Positions 1-10,170 are shown, counted from the stretch's first letter. The stretch: 29,027 nucleotides of DNA from Candidatus Stercoripulliclostridium pullicola (GCA_017694145.1 JADINF010000041.1:1-29027), one strand, 5' to 3'. The notes: generated by a model from the letters alone, not told the origin. Made by a program: numbers and translations.

Positions 1-3000
1 TCCGTTCTCGTCGCTGCCGTCGCTGCCGTCGCTGAACAGATAATAGTCTATGCGCCCCGTTCCCGCAGGATAGACCGCGGTGCCGTCGGCGTTGACGGTA
101 GCCGTTCTGACGAGATCGAACACGGTGGACAGATAACTCGTTTCGTAACCTTCTCCTCTGAAATCGATACCCGCTATCTGTCCGGTCGCGGCGCCGGGAA
201 GCCTTACGAGGGATTTATCTATGGCATTACCGGTATAAGTGCCGTCCACCGCGTACAGATCGTACGTAATGCCGTCGTGATACGCGACATAATCGGAGCC
301 GTCCTCTTTGTACATCAATATCGCACTTATCGCGCGCGCCTTATCGACGGTGACGATGAGCATATCGTAATCGACAAGGTATTTCGAAGTACCGTTGTCG
401 TAATAGAGCGCAAGTTCCACTTTGTGTCTGCCACGCTGAAGCTCTACGGAAGCATCCCAACCGTAAGAGGTATCTTCGCCGTCGATATAGAACAGCGCTT
501 CGTAGCCTTCGGGCAATTCGGCGGGCAGACCGAAGAATGCGGCGAGCTGCACCACAGCCGCGCAGTATTCGTTGCTCGAGGAAGCAAACACTATGGAGTC
601 GGAATTCGCTTTGAGCGAAATGAACGTGCCGCTCTTATCGTACAATCCCTGCGAGTAGCACTCGATCTCGCGGATAGCGAATTCGGAGCCCACGACGTAC
701 ACGCCGTAATCGGAAGTTGCGGCAAGATTTCTGTCGGCGCCGAACAGATTGTTTTGCTCTTCGCCGTCCAGATCGTTGAGATCGTAGACCGCGCCCGCTT
801 TGCCGTCCACGGAAAGCAACAACGTGAAGAACTCGGTATCGAGCATAAACTTCACTTCGTGCGTCTTACCGTCGAATACGGAGCCGTAATCAAGGGCGTA
901 TTCGTAGAAGTATTCGAACGAAGAAGTCTTATAACCTATCGTCAGAGAGTTGTAGTCGCCGTACGCGAATTCCGCGTAGAGGTACTCTCCCGAAGCGTAA
1001 TCTCCGTTCAGAACGATGCGCACTCTCGTATCCTGCGCTACGTTTGCGGGCAGCACGCGGAATTCTATAAGTCCCCTGTCGTAACCGAACTTGCCGTTGG
1101 CAAGATAGCTCGTTCCCGCGCCGGGGTCGTCGAGCGTACCGACTACGTAATCCTCGGAAACGCCGCTTCCGTCCGCTTTCTTCTTGATATCGAGCTCGTT
1201 CTCGCCGTGTACCGTAGTGGTTTCGTCGTAGAACCTTATTGCGATATCGGAATAAACGCTGTCGCCGGTATATGTGAGCACACGGTTGTCGGAAACGGTA
1301 ACGCTGTGCTGAGTGCCGCTCGGATCGGTATAAGTGTAAGTAAGATACTCGCCGTCCGTGATCTGCGTGCCGAGCGTGTATTCGAGGAGGTACGTGAGCC
1401 TCAGTACCGAAGTTATGTCGGTAGCGTCGGGGATGTTGCCGCTGACCGTGATGCCTTCGCTGTTGGCGGTACCGTTGCCGCCGAGCAGATCGTTCAAATT
1501 GGTATCGTAAGCCGTTACCTTGATAAGATCGCGGATCTCTTCGTCCGTCTTGGCGAGATCGGAAGCGAGAAGCTTTTCTTCGATATCGGCAAGCAAGCCT
1601 GCCACCGTGTCGTATACCTTTACTTCGAAGGGTACGTATTCGAATTTGAAGTTCGTGTCCGAGACAAACATTCCGTTGAGCTTACATTCTACGGTGTGGG
1701 TTTCGCGGTCGATGTCGCTCACCGCGCCGAGCGTAAGTCCGTGTTGATACATCTCGTTGTAACGGTAGTACTCCGTCCTCGAATCGGTATCGTTGTCGTC
1801 GATAACTCCGGTACTTGTACCCATCATGGATATCTTCGCATACAGTGCTTCAACTTCGCTTTGCGACAATTCCTCTATGCCCGCACCCTCGGGATAGTAG
1901 ATATTGAGCTTGAAGTTGCTCTGACCGTACTGACCGCCGACGATCTTCATCGACTCGATATAATTATATTGAACGGTTTCGCCCTGAGAGTTGTTGACGC
2001 TTTCGTAATGATACTTGACCTCTGCTATGTAGGGCGAGAAATCGTAGACCCTGTTGTTTTCGCTTGCGTACAATACGGTTGCGATATCCGAAGTGTCGAG
2101 TGAAACGCGTATCGTAAGCGGATTGACGATGTAATTGAACTGCGCCACGACGAGATCGTAATTGCCGAGCGCCGCGTCCGCCAAGGCGAGATCCATATTA
2201 TCCGCACCGAAGGTGTAAGTGCCCGCATTATAATATGCGTTGCCGTTCATGGTGATAATTCGAGGGGCGTTGCTTTCGCCGTAATTTATTCTGAACAACG
2301 CGGCGTTATCGTTGTTCTTGAAGCCGCTGTATGTATATTCGTAGCTTCCTTCGGCGGGGGTGCCTCTGTAATACGACGTCACGCCGTTGAGCGAAACGTC
2401 GGTCGGAGTGACCGAAAGCGTAAGCGTGGCTTTTACGACGAGCACGTTCACGCTTACGGCAAAATTCATCGTATAGTTATCGAGAGTGTAACCCTCGTCG
2501 ATGAACTTGATGGCTACGGGCGTACCGGTTACGTCCGTAGTCGCGAGCATCGGATCCGCCGCGCCTTCGGACTGCACGGAATAAGCCCACTTCATATTGG
2601 AGAGCGTTACGACGCTTCCGTCTTCGGCTTTGACGTAGACGTTGCTTGCGGCGTCGTTATTCTGGAAGCCGAGATAATTAAGGGTAACGCCCTCTTCGCC
2701 GTATACTTTATTGATATTGCCGGATGAGCCTACCGAAACGCTCAAAGGCGCTTTGGCTATCGTGAACGTACCGGAAATAACCTGTATCGTATAGTTATTG
2801 CCTACGGTGCTGAAACCGCTTGCGGTAAGCACGTAATCTCCCGCGGAAGCGGTAGTGGAATCGAATATTTCGGCGCCGCTCTCGCCGTTCACGTAGCAAT
2901 AGAACACCACGTAATCGGAGATTATTATGTTCGCCGTGTCGTCGCCTTGCAACTTACCGAAATAGTCAAGCTTTTTCTCTGCGAACGTGTTGCCCGCGCC

Positions 3001-6000
3001 GTGCAGTGAGGCGAGTTGACCGAGTTCGCTGTCTTCGGTCACGTCGTCGATATTCACGTACGAGTAACCTTTTTTATCGAGGCTGCTCTTCCTTATCTGC
3101 GTGCCGTAAACGTAGTTATCGCCGCTCACGTCGTCAAGCACTACGGTTATCTTTGCGCGGTTTACCGTAAGCGAGCCTATCGAACCGACTATGAGATTAT
3201 AGTTGGGATCTTCCTCGGAGTCGCTTCCCGCTACCGCTATGAACATATCGGAGGTAACTATACCGTAAACACCTACCACAGCGCCGGCGGGCATACCTTC
3301 CGATACCGGCATGCCTATCACGTTGAGTCCCGATTCTATGAATTCGCCGCTGCGAGGATCTTTGATCTTATAAGGTATCGACGAGATAACCGTGCCGTAA
3401 TTCTTGGCTATATCGTCTACGTATATCTGCAAAGTACGCGAATTAACCGTTACCGTTCCGGCATTGCCGATCATATTGAAGTTACGGTTGAAATCGTTGG
3501 GATATACTGTAAACGTATATGTTCCGGCATTCGCCGTGGAGCCCTCAGCGTCGCCTTCGAATACAAACGCGATATAACTGGATTCGGCAGTCATCACCGC
3601 TATCAGATCGTTTACGTAAGAAGCGCAATATTCGTAATGGGTACGCGCGTTTACGATTTCGCCTTTGCTCAATGCGTCGAGCGCGCTCAAACAGCGGCTG
3701 TCGATAACGCTCGTTGCGCTACTCATTCTGTCAACCGAATTCTGTTGCAGGAAATAAGCGAATTGGGTAACGTAATTGGACAGAGTCACAGCATAGGAAC
3801 GGGTTCCCGTCAGGAAATTCGTCGCCGCACCCGTATCGGAGAAATCGACGTACCCGTAATTCGCAGTCAACTGATCCAACGTGTCGGACAAAGTATTAAA
3901 GTCTTTCAGGAACTTGCTGTAAGAGCTGTCCGGATCTTCGGGAAGCGTTCCCGCAGGAATTGAGAAATTACGCACTATAGGCGCGTTACCTACGTAAGCT
4001 CCGAGATTGAGATTGGAATACGCGAACGAATAAGCGTTGCCGTCGTATATTTTGGTCAAAGCCGTAGCCTGCACCGACACGCTTATATCCGCTTTCGCGA
4101 TCGAATATTCGTAAGTGGAGTAAAGCGAAACGGTATAGTTACGGTCGAGGCAATCGACGCCTACGGAGTAATTGCCTACGCTCGAGTTATCTCTGCCGTC
4201 GTTCTCGTTCCTCACGAACGTGAATACTACGGAAGCCGTATTGACGCCCGAAGGCAGTACCGAGAACATTCCGGTGGACAAGGAAGGCTCTTTACCGTCG
4301 TAGGTCTTGCTGAGATATTGATCGTAGATAGTTATCGTGACCGCTTTGGGAACTATCATGAACTGATATTCTTTCGCGAGAATAAACTTATAGTTGCTGT
4401 CGGAAGAGGTGCTTACGATACTGATATCGTAACCGACTACCTGTCCGTCGGCGTCGTAACGCACGTCGCGCGCTTCCACGACTACGCCGTTAAGAGTTAT
4501 TCCGAGCGAGAATTGCGGGACTTCTGCGGCGGTGAGTTGCGCTCCGGTAGAATCTTTGAGCACATAGTCGGTCGTATAAATGTAAGCCGCCTGGTTGTCG
4601 AATTCGCGTTCGAGGGTATCGGGTCGCTCCGAAGAATTGCAGTTTATCTCGATATAAACGCTCTTCGGCAGGATCGTGAAGGTCACTTCCTCGTTACCGA
4701 TAAGCTCATAGTTCTGATCCACCACGGAGAGCACTTTGACGGTATACGTGCCCGCCGCGGTTACGGAGGAAATACTTAAAGTAAGGTCAACGTTGTCGAA
4801 TACGGGATTGCCGTCGTCGTCCGTGGCTTGCGTGACTCCGTCGGCGTTGTATACCGGCTGCAGATATTCTTCGGAAACTTTCGCGGTAAGTATAAATGCC
4901 GATCCGGTATATTCCCTGCCGTCGGGAAGGTCGACGTAGTCGTCCGCCGTTACGGAGAACGGTCTCTTGAGAATGACGTAGGAATAGTTCACCCCGTCGC
5001 CGAACGTCGCGGTATAATTGGCGTTACTTACGGATACGCTTATCTGATAAGAACCGCTGTTTTTGCTGGAGTTCGCAAAGCCGTAACCGAGTACGGAATT
5101 GAATACGGCAAGCTCTTCCGCGTTCGCGAGCGCATATTCTCCCGAATAAGTTTTGTAATATACGGTATTCGCCGTAAGCGAAGGCGCCTTACCGTCGTAA
5201 TACTTGGTGAGTTCGTCTTCCGTGAATACGGGTTTGAGCTCTTTGGGCTTGATAAGGTACTTGGCGGAAACGAGCGTAACCGCATAATTACCGCCCGCGC
5301 CGAGCGTGCCTATCGTCACGGAATACTCGCCGGACTCCTCGCCCTCGATACGCCCGAGCGCGCCCGTAAGAGTTTCGATCTCGCCTTCGGCATTCGTAAT
5401 GAGTCCGCTGGCGGCGTTTCCCGGAATCGCGCTTACGGTATACCTGATAACGGTTTCCGGTTCCCCGTAATACTTGAACTCGGATTCAGGGGTGACGGAT
5501 ACCGGTCTTTGAGCCACGTTGACCGTACCGGATATGAAGTGGATTGTATAATTCGCGTACGCCTCGCCTTCGGACACGAGTTTTGCCGTTACGTCGTATT
5601 GTCCGACCGCGGTATATTTGTCGACCGCGCAGTCAATTTCGAACACGCCCAGCGAGTCACTGTCGTCGCCGGGGGCAAACGCGCCGGAAACGTCTTCGCA
5701 TGCGGCGTCGCCGTAGAACCTGACAGCGGGAACAATCAATTCTTCGCCGTAAACTTTGTCGGTGCTGTCGGATTTAACGTAAATGTCGCGCGGGACGATG
5801 TATACCTTCGCTTCGTCGAGAACGAAAGTGTAATTGGGATTGCTGCTCGCAAGACTGCCGAGCGTGACCGCGTACTCCCCTACCGCCGTGTTGCCGCTGT
5901 CGGATTTACTGAGCGCACCGGCAAGAATATCTCCGTTGCAAATTCCCGAATCCGCATCGCCGTCCAAAGCGGAAGCGACGTACGGGATCTCCGGCGTCTG

Positions 6001-9000
6001 CGAGCCGTAGGTATATCGAACGTCGGAGGGCGTTATTCTTACGGGACGTTTGCCTACGGTGAATATCGCCGTTTCGAAGGTAATTTCGTAGTTGTCGGAA
6101 ACGATCGAATCGGCTCTGTAGCCGAGAGTATATCTGCCTACTCCGGTCAACTCCGAAACCGTTATCTGCGTACCGGCGGCGTTACTGTATATCATATCGA
6201 AAACGGTCAGCGCAACGTAATTGCCGTCGGCGTCACGATATTTTTCGCCGTATTTATCCGCAAGATACACCGCTGGGTAAGTTCCCTGCGCGGTATTGAA
6301 AGCGGACGAAGTAAAGGTATCGTCGTACGCGAACGCCGAGAAGGGATCGTCCGCTATCGCGCCGCCGGTTTCTCTGATGGTTACGAGAATATCCGGTACG
6401 GCGGCGCCGTAGATCATGGAACTCGCCGCAGAAGTTTCGTCAACGCCTACTATGCCGAGGGTGACCGCTTTCTTGGCTATGGTCACGGTGCGCGAAGCGT
6501 CGAGTAAAGCGTTATGTATAGCGTCTCCCGCATAAGTTACGACTATGCGGTAAACGCCCGCGTAAACGGGTATCGCTGTATAATCCGCTCCCTCCTCTCT
6601 TCCTACGGAGTTCCACACCTCTTCGGGTATGTATTCGACGAGGTAAGAGCCTTCGTCGAAAGCGGTATCCGCTCCCGGGGAATCGTACGTCGCATAACCG
6701 TAGAGCGCGATTTGCAAGGATACGGGAGTGCCGTAGGTCACGCCGTAAACGTTGCCCTCGTCGAAACGGGTTTCGGCGTTTCTGCGGTCGCGCATATAAA
6801 TATTGTATCCGGTGGACTTACGCACGCCGTTGTATTCGTAAGAAACGGTGATGCGTTGAGTTTTGCTTACAAGACCGCTGAATTCGGAATTGTCGAAATT
6901 AGCCGTGTCGATATTGAAAGTTGCCGAAGGGATATTCACCGATGCCGTGGCAAAATACAATATCTCCGTATCTCCGTTGTCGTAATAAGCAATTACCGAG
7001 CCGGTATTCTGATCGAAAGGCTCGTTTTCGATATATTTCTGTTTCGGGATGTCGAAAATTTCCACTCCCGTAAGACTCTTCTCGAGAACGATGAAAGTAA
7101 CCTCGCAATATTTTGCTTCGGTTTCCGCGCCGTAGACGTATCTCACGGTGACCTTACGCTCGCCTGTAGAAGGATCGAGAGCATTGTAACCGCCTGGATT
7201 GAGCGTCGCGTCGTAGTTGATGAAACTCGCTTCCGCGGGTATCGTCGAAGTGGTTTCGTCCTCGAAAACGCGTATGAGCTTGAGGTCGCCGAGGTCTATT
7301 GCCGCTCCCTGTATCACGGTGAAGGGTTCTCCGCTGCTGTTGGCAAGCTCTATGGAAGCCAGTTTACGCACGAGCACGTTGACTTCAACGTTAAGGTAAG
7401 TACCGTTCAGGTAATTAAGCGTAACGTATTGTTTGCCGATCGAAGTGGAGTTATAGTCCGTAACTTTGATAGCTTCGCGGATATCGCCTATCGTAACTAT
7501 GTCGGTGTCGCCGTTGTCGTATTGAATGACGACGTTGCGCATGCTGAGCGAAGTCAGATAACTGCCGGAATCGTTGAGCACGTAAACGGTGTCGAAATCG
7601 AATTCGGAGCCCTGCGCGAGGTCTGCTACGGGAACGGTGGACGAAACCCACGACAGCGACGACGGGCTCTTGCCGAGTACGTCGATAGTGAAGGTGTCGG
7701 AATAGACGACGGAATCGCCTATATAGCTTATGGTAATGGTCTGCTCCCCTTCCTCGTTGTATTCGAAACCGGACTGCAACAGATCGGAATTATCCACCGT
7801 GTCGTAAGTTCCGTTGTCATATACGAGTCTTACGACTATGCCGGTAAGGTCGAGCGTGGCGGAACTGTTGCCCGCAACATAAATAAGTTTGTCGGGCAGT
7901 CGGGATATCTCGATGCCGGTAACGCTCTTTGCGACTACCGTTATCACGAAATCGCATTGTCCGAATACGTTGCCTTCGTCGTCGGCGTAATAGATCGATA
8001 CGCTCCTTTCGCCCACTGTAGTATTGCGCGCGTTATAGTCGGTCATGTCCGCGGTAACCGGGATATACACGCTCTCGCCTTCGAATTCGACGAGGATATA
8101 ATAACCTTCGAGATCGAGCGCGTTGCCCTGCACGACGGTCATCGCGGAGAATTCGCCGCTTACGGGCACGTAAATGCCGTCGTTACTGCGATACAGTCCT
8201 CTGAGCTCCACGAAATCGTTACTTACGTTCACGGTGACGTACACTTCGAAATTGAGTCCGCCGTTGATAAGATAAACCTTCTGTTCGCCCGTGTGAGTGA
8301 ATACGAGAGCGCCGCCCTCTTCTTTCTCGCTTCTGAACGACCAGTTGTCGTAGAAGTTGACGTCGGACTCGGACACCGTTTCGACGCTGTTGTCGGAGTA
8401 GACTACGTAAAGCGTCATTCCTTCGGGATCGAAAGAGGAATTGATATAATAATCGGTCTTGAAATCGCCGCTTACGTCAACTTTCGCGATCTCTTTTATC
8501 ACGGTGACGTAGAGAGGCGCTTCGAAGCCGTCCTCGTACTTGTCGGTATAAACGACGGTAGCGAGCTGGTTTCCTGTAACGGTATTGTCGAACACCACGG
8601 CGTTCGGATCGAGCGGAACGTCGTTGACTACGGTGCCGCTGTTATAGGTAACGGTCATCGTCACGCCGTCCACCAAAGCTTCGCCGCCGAAATACGCGAT
8701 AACGTTCTCCGCGCCGTTGAATACTATATTGACGACTTCGAGCGCAACGACTTCGAATTCGTAATCGAGTTCCACGCCTTCGTCGACGTAGATATACCAT
8801 TGATGAACGCCCGCTTCGGGATAGGAAGTGACGGGCACGTTGTTATCCCATCTGATAAGCGAATCGGTAAGCGCCGCGGCGTCGCCGCGCTCGCCGTTAC
8901 TGTACACGATGCGGTATTGCCAGTCGCCGATATCGAACGCGGTATCCTGATAGATCACGGGAGCGGGTTCGACGATCTCCAGCCCTACCGGGGTGCGCGC

Positions 9001-10089
9001 CTCGACCGTTACGGTGACCGTGGAAGTGAAAGCCATCTCCACGCCGCCGTAATAGAATGCGAGAGTAAGCTGTTGGGTACCGGGCGTACCGGCGTCGTAT
9101 CCGCGGACTTCCACCCTGTCGCCCGCAAGAGGCACGGTTTCCTCTTCTCCGTTGGTGTAGCCGATCTTGACGTACACGTCGCCTAAGTCGAGCGGCAGGT
9201 TCTGCATTTGCGTGGGTATAGTGCCTATCAGTTCGTAATAAGATACGTCTCTGTACTGAACGTCCACGGTGAATACCGTACTGAATCCGCCGTAAGTGAG
9301 CGTAACTTTGGAATCGGAATCAACCACGGAATTATCCCATTCCGCTTCGAGACCGTCGATCACGCCGTCAGCGTCTGTCATGGGCATTCTTACGGAATAG
9401 CCGTTGTTGTATTTGAGGAAAAGTTCGCCGCCGCTCAGATCGAGGTCGCTGTCGCCGAGATAGTATATGCTCTGCGTGGGTTTGACGGTAACTTCTATGC
9501 CGACGAGCTCTTTATCCTCCACGTTGACGCTGTAAACGCCGCTGTAGGTGTTACCGTCCTGAACGTAAGTAACGGTCACGGTCTGCTGTCCTATGACGTA
9601 GGGGTCGTAACCCGAACACATAGCCTCGGTTATCGGAATACGATCCTCGGTATCGTTGGCATAGTGGAGAATGAGATAGGAATTATCGGTCCTTAAATTC
9701 TGCTCGACTATATAGTCGAAATTGTCGCTCGGTATGGAAAGTTCCACGGAAACGACGTCGTAGCGTTTGACCGTAACGCGCATAGTAGCGCTGTGTCCGG
9801 AATAGTAAACTCTTATGTACTGTTCGCCGAGAGTATGCGGGTCGTAATCGGATATCATCGAAGGAGTTATATCCACGAGCTTATCGGTATTGTTCTTATA
9901 AGCGACGAGTATTCTCGCGTCGGTAAGATCCAACGATTCGCCTATGTAATACTCCGATTTAGGAGCGGAATAGATCTCGATGTGATCGATATTGACCTCT
10001 TTCTGTTCGCAGGCAACCAAAGCCAACGCGGTCGCAAACATGATAGCGGCGAGTAAAATAGTCAATAATCTTTTGCCCGTTTTGCCCAT
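1..10089 (-). CDS. Giant repeat lipoprotein with Big_3-like, MBG-type and lectin-like domains (3' end outside window)
   Basis: This frame is open from ATG at 10089 to the window edge, at least 3363 codons, with no stop seen. The start has an AGAGGACG ribosome site and a promoter upstream. The product begins MGKTGKRLLTILLAAI, a lysine/arginine n-region and hydrophobic core ending in lipobox LVAC, so Cys27 should be lipidated and the protein anchored outside the membrane. Residues about 34-1100 are some 12 Ig-like repeats of roughly 89 aa (pattern: V-x-I-E, a Y-x-x-G-x-x-LDL turn, then Q-x-VTV-x-Y-x-G). Residues about 1104-2660 are about 14 MBG-type repeats with Y-G or Y-D-G turns. Residues about 2945-3150 look like a ConA/LamG jelly roll. 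No catalytic domain is visible in this part. It is likely a long surface stalk presenting a glycan-binding module. Family assignments are by eye; the missing C-terminus could carry an enzyme or a second anchor. Confidence 0.9.
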   Translation of the reverse strand, partial: MGKTGKRLLTILLAAIMFATALALVACEQKEVNIDHIEIYSAPKSEYYIGESLDLTDARILVAYKNNTDKLVDITPSMISDYDPHTLGEQYIRVYYSGHSATMRVTVKRYDVVSVELSIPSDNFDYIVEQNLRTDNSYLILHYANDTEDRIPITEAMCSGYDPYVIGQQTVTVTYVQDGNTYSGVYSVNVEDKELVGIEVTVKPTQSIYYLGDSDLDLSGGELFLKYNNGYSVRMPMTDADGVIDGLEAEWDNSVVDSDSKVTLTYGGFSTVFTVDVQYRDVSYYELIGTIPTQMQNLPLDLGDVYVKIGYTNGEEETVPLAGDRVEVRGYDAGTPGTQQLTLAFYYGGVEMAFTSTVTVTVEARTPVGLEIVEPAPVIYQDTAFDIGDWQYRIVYSNGERGDAAALTDSLIRWDNNVPVTSYPEAGVHQWYIYVDEGVELDYEFEVVALEVVNIVFNGAENVIAYFGGEALVDGVTMTVTYNSGTVVNDVPLDPNAVVFDNTVTGNQLATVVYTDKYEDGFEAPLYVTVIKEIAKVDVSGDFKTDYYINSSFDPEGMTLYVVYSDNSVETVSESDVNFYDNWSFRSEKEEGGALVFTHTGEQKVYLINGGLNFEVYVTVNVSNDFVELRGLYRSNDGIYVPVSGEFSAMTVVQGNALDLEGYYILVEFEGESVYIPVTADMTDYNARNTTVGERSVSIYYADDEGNVFGQCDFVITVVAKSVTGIEISRLPDKLIYVAGNSSATLDLTGIVVRLVYDNGTYDTVDNSDLLQSGFEYNEEGEQTITISYIGDSVVYSDTFTIDVLGKSPSSLSWVSSTVPVADLAQGSEFDFDTVYVLNDSGSYLTSLSMRNVVIQYDNGDTDIVTIGDIREAIKVTDYNSTSIGKQYVTLNYLNGTYLNVEVNVLVRKLASIELANSSGEPFTVIQGAAIDLGDLKLIRVFEDETTSTIPAEASFINYDATLNPGGYNALDPSTGERKVTVRYVYGAETEAKYCEVTFIVLEKSLTGVEIFDIPKQKYIENEPFDQNTGSVIAYYDNGDTEILYFATASVNIPSATFNIDTANFDNSEFSGLVSKTQRITVSYEYNGVRKSTGYNIYMRDRRNAETRFDEGNVYGVTYGTPVSLQIALYGYATYDSPGADTAFDEGSYLVEYIPEEVWNSVGREEGADYTAIPVYAGVYRIVVTYAGDAIHNALLDASRTVTIAKKAVTLGIVGVDETSAASSMIYGAAVPDILVTIRETGGAIADDPFSAFAYDDTFTSSAFNTAQGTYPAVYLADKYGEKYRDADGNYVALTVFDMIYSNAAGTQITVSELTGVGRYTLGYRADSIVSDNYEITFETAIFTVGKRPVRITPSDVRYTYGSQTPEIPYVASALDGDADSGICNGDILAGALSKSDSGNTAVGEYAVTLGSLASSNPNYTFVLDEAKVYIVPRDIYVKSDSTDKVYGEELIVPAVRFYGDAACEDVSGAFAPGDDSDSLGVFEIDCAVDKYTAVGQYDVTAKLVSEGEAYANYTIHFISGTVNVAQRPVSVTPESEFKYYGEPETVIRYTVSAIPGNAASGLITNAEGEIETLTGALGRIEGEESGEYSVTIGTLGAGGNYAVTLVSAKYLIKPKELKPVFTEDELTKYYDGKAPSLTANTVYYKTYSGEYALANAEELAVFNSVLGYGFANSSKNSGSYQISVSVSNANYTATFGDGVNYSYVILKRPFSVTADDYVDLPDGREYTGSAFILTAKVSEEYLQPVYNADGVTQATDDDGNPVFDNVDLTLSISSVTAAGTYTVKVLSVVDQNYELIGNEEVTFTILPKSVYIEINCNSSERPDTLEREFDNQAAYIYTTDYVLKDSTGAQLTAAEVPQFSLGITLNGVVVEARDVRYDADGQVVGYDISIVSTSSDSNYKFILAKEYQFMIVPKAVTITIYDQYLSKTYDGKEPSLSTGMFSVLPSGVNTASVVFTFVRNENDGRDNSSVGNYSVGVDCLDRNYTVSLYSTYEYSIAKADISVSVQATALTKIYDGNAYSFAYSNLNLGAYVGNAPIVRNFSIPAGTLPEDPDSSYSKFLKDFNTLSDTLDQLTANYGYVDFSDTGAATNFLTGTRSYAVTLSNYVTQFAYFLQQNSVDRMSSATSVIDSRCLSALDALSKGEIVNARTHYEYCASYVNDLIAVMTAESSYIAFVFEGDAEGSTANAGTYTFTVYPNDFNRNFNMIGNAGTVTVNSRTLQIYVDDIAKNYGTVISSIPYKIKDPRSGEFIESGLNVIGMPVSEGMPAGAVVGVYGIVTSDMFIAVAGSDSEEDPNYNLIVGSIGSLTVNRAKITVVLDDVSGDNYVYGTQIRKSSLDKKGYSYVNIDDVTEDSELGQLASLHGAGNTFAEKKLDYFGKLQGDDTANIIISDYVVFYCYVNGESGAEIFDSTTASAGDYVLTASGFSTVGNNYTIQVISGTFTIAKAPLSVSVGSSGNINKVYGEEGVTLNYLGFQNNDAASNVYVKAEDGSVVTLSNMKWAYSVQSEGAADPMLATTDVTGTPVAIKFIDEGYTLDNYTMNFAVSVNVLVVKATLTLSVTPTDVSLNGVTSYYRGTPAEGSYEYTYSGFKNNDNAALFRINYGESNAPRIITMNGNAYYNAGTYTFGADNMDLALADAALGNYDLVVAQFNYIVNPLTIRVSLDTSDIATVLYASENNRVYDFSPYIAEVKYHYESVNNSQGETVQYNYIESMKIVGGQYGQSNFKLNIYYPEGAGIEELSQSEVEALYAKISMMGTSTGVIDDNDTDSRTEYYRYNEMYQHGLTLGAVSDIDRETHTVECKLNGMFVSDTNFKFEYVPFEVKVYDTVAGLLADIEEKLLASDLAKTDEEIRDLIKVTAYDTNLNDLLGGNGTANSEGITVSGNIPDATDITSVLRLTYLLEYTLGTQITDGEYLTYTYTDPSGTQHSVTVSDNRVLTYTGDSVYSDIAIRFYDETTTVHGENELDIKKKADGSGVSEDYVVGTLDDPGAGTSYLANGKFGYDRGLIEFRVLPANVAQDTRVRIVLNGDYASGEYLYAEFAYGDYNSLTIGYKTSSFEYFYEYALDYGSVFDGKTHEVKFMLDTEFFTLLLSVDGKAGAVYDLNDLDGEEQNNLFGADRNLAATSDYGVYVVGSEFAIREIECYSQGLYDKSGTFISLKANSDSIVFASSSNEYCAAVVQLAAFFGLPAELPEGYEALFYIDGEDTSYGWDASVELQRGRHKVELALYYDNGTSKYLVDYDMLIVTVDKARAISAILMYKEDGSDYVAYHDGITYDLYAVDGTYTGNAIDKSLVRLPGAATGQIAGIDFRGEGYETSYLSTVFDLVRTATVNADGTAVYPAGTGRIDYYLFSDGSDGSDENG
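640..1250 (-). other. ConA/LamG-like lectin domain within the giant lipoprotein
   Basis: Residues about 2945-3150 alternate strands and turns typical of concanavalin A/LamG jelly rolls: GLIEFRV, then GEYLYAEFAYGDY, SLTIGYKTSSFEYFYEY, FDGKTHEVKFML and FTLLLSVDGKAGAVYDLND, ending SEFAIREIE. The order 'fragment-width strand, DGKTHEVKF, SVDGK' is the core of LamG-type folds, which usually bind carbohydrate. Family choice is by eye, and calcium-site residues cannot be assigned with confidence. Confidence 0.55.
2110..6780 (-). repeat. About 14 MBG-type repeats in the giant lipoprotein
   Basis: After the Ig-like block the repeats change type. Each begins with a linker such as KRPVRITP, PKAVTITI or KADISVSV, then has a Y-G or YDG turn (TKTYDGKEPSL, KYYGEPETV, KVYGEEL) and a G-x-Y-x-V strand followed by NY-x-x-x-F/V. 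This is the pattern of MBG domains common in long surface proteins of Bacillota and Bacteroidota. One repeat (around 3590-3950) carries a long non-beta insertion, listed separately. Confidence 0.75.
6790..9990 (-). repeat. About 12 Big_3-like Ig repeats in the giant lipoprotein
   Basis: Translated in the lipoprotein frame, this stretch shows about 12 divergent protein repeats of around 89 residues. Each opens with a strand such as VVSVEL, LVGIEV or VTGIEIS, has a central segment like VVYDNGT followed by a V-x-I/V strand, and closes with a Q-x-VTVxY-x-G strand and a hydrophobic VTV-x-V linker. This fits bacterial Ig-like group 3 (Big_3) domains, which build rigid extracellular rods. The repeats are not identical at DNA level, so they look old rather than freshly amplified. 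Confidence 0.75.
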
Positions 10090-10104
10090 ATCGTCCTCTA
10101 TAAT

Positions 10105-10121
10105 ACGCGCTACGCGCGCGT
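10105..10121 (-). promoter_or_regulatory. Small GC hairpin in the 5' leader of the giant lipoprotein
   Basis: ACGCGC and GCGCGT pair around a five-base loop between the predicted transcription start and the ribosome site. It may slow decay or modulate initiation of a 10-kb message; this role is inference. Confidence 0.4.
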
Positions 10122-10141
10122 TAATATACTTATATGTGAAT

Positions 10142-10170
10142 ATTGTAGCATACGCCCACGTACGTTACAA
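10142..10170 (-). promoter_or_regulatory. Sigma-A-like promoter of the giant lipoprotein gene
   Basis: On the minus strand a TTGTAA -35 box (10165-10170) and a TACAAT -10 box (10142-10147) are separated by 17 bases. The -10 is preceded by TG-N, an extended -10. It lies about 50 bases upstream of the start codon and just downstream of the terminator at 10206-10231, so the giant gene appears to be its own transcription unit. Confidence 0.65.

Noticed and set aside
6514..9186. Long plus-strand open frame (890 codons), with others at 277-2103, 3016-3963, 4828-6507 and 18802-19950
   Set aside because: All lie antisense to the lipoprotein genes, whose codon use leaves few stops on the opposite strand. 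The products are Arg/Val/Tyr/His-rich, lack recognisable domains, and no ribosome sites precede them.
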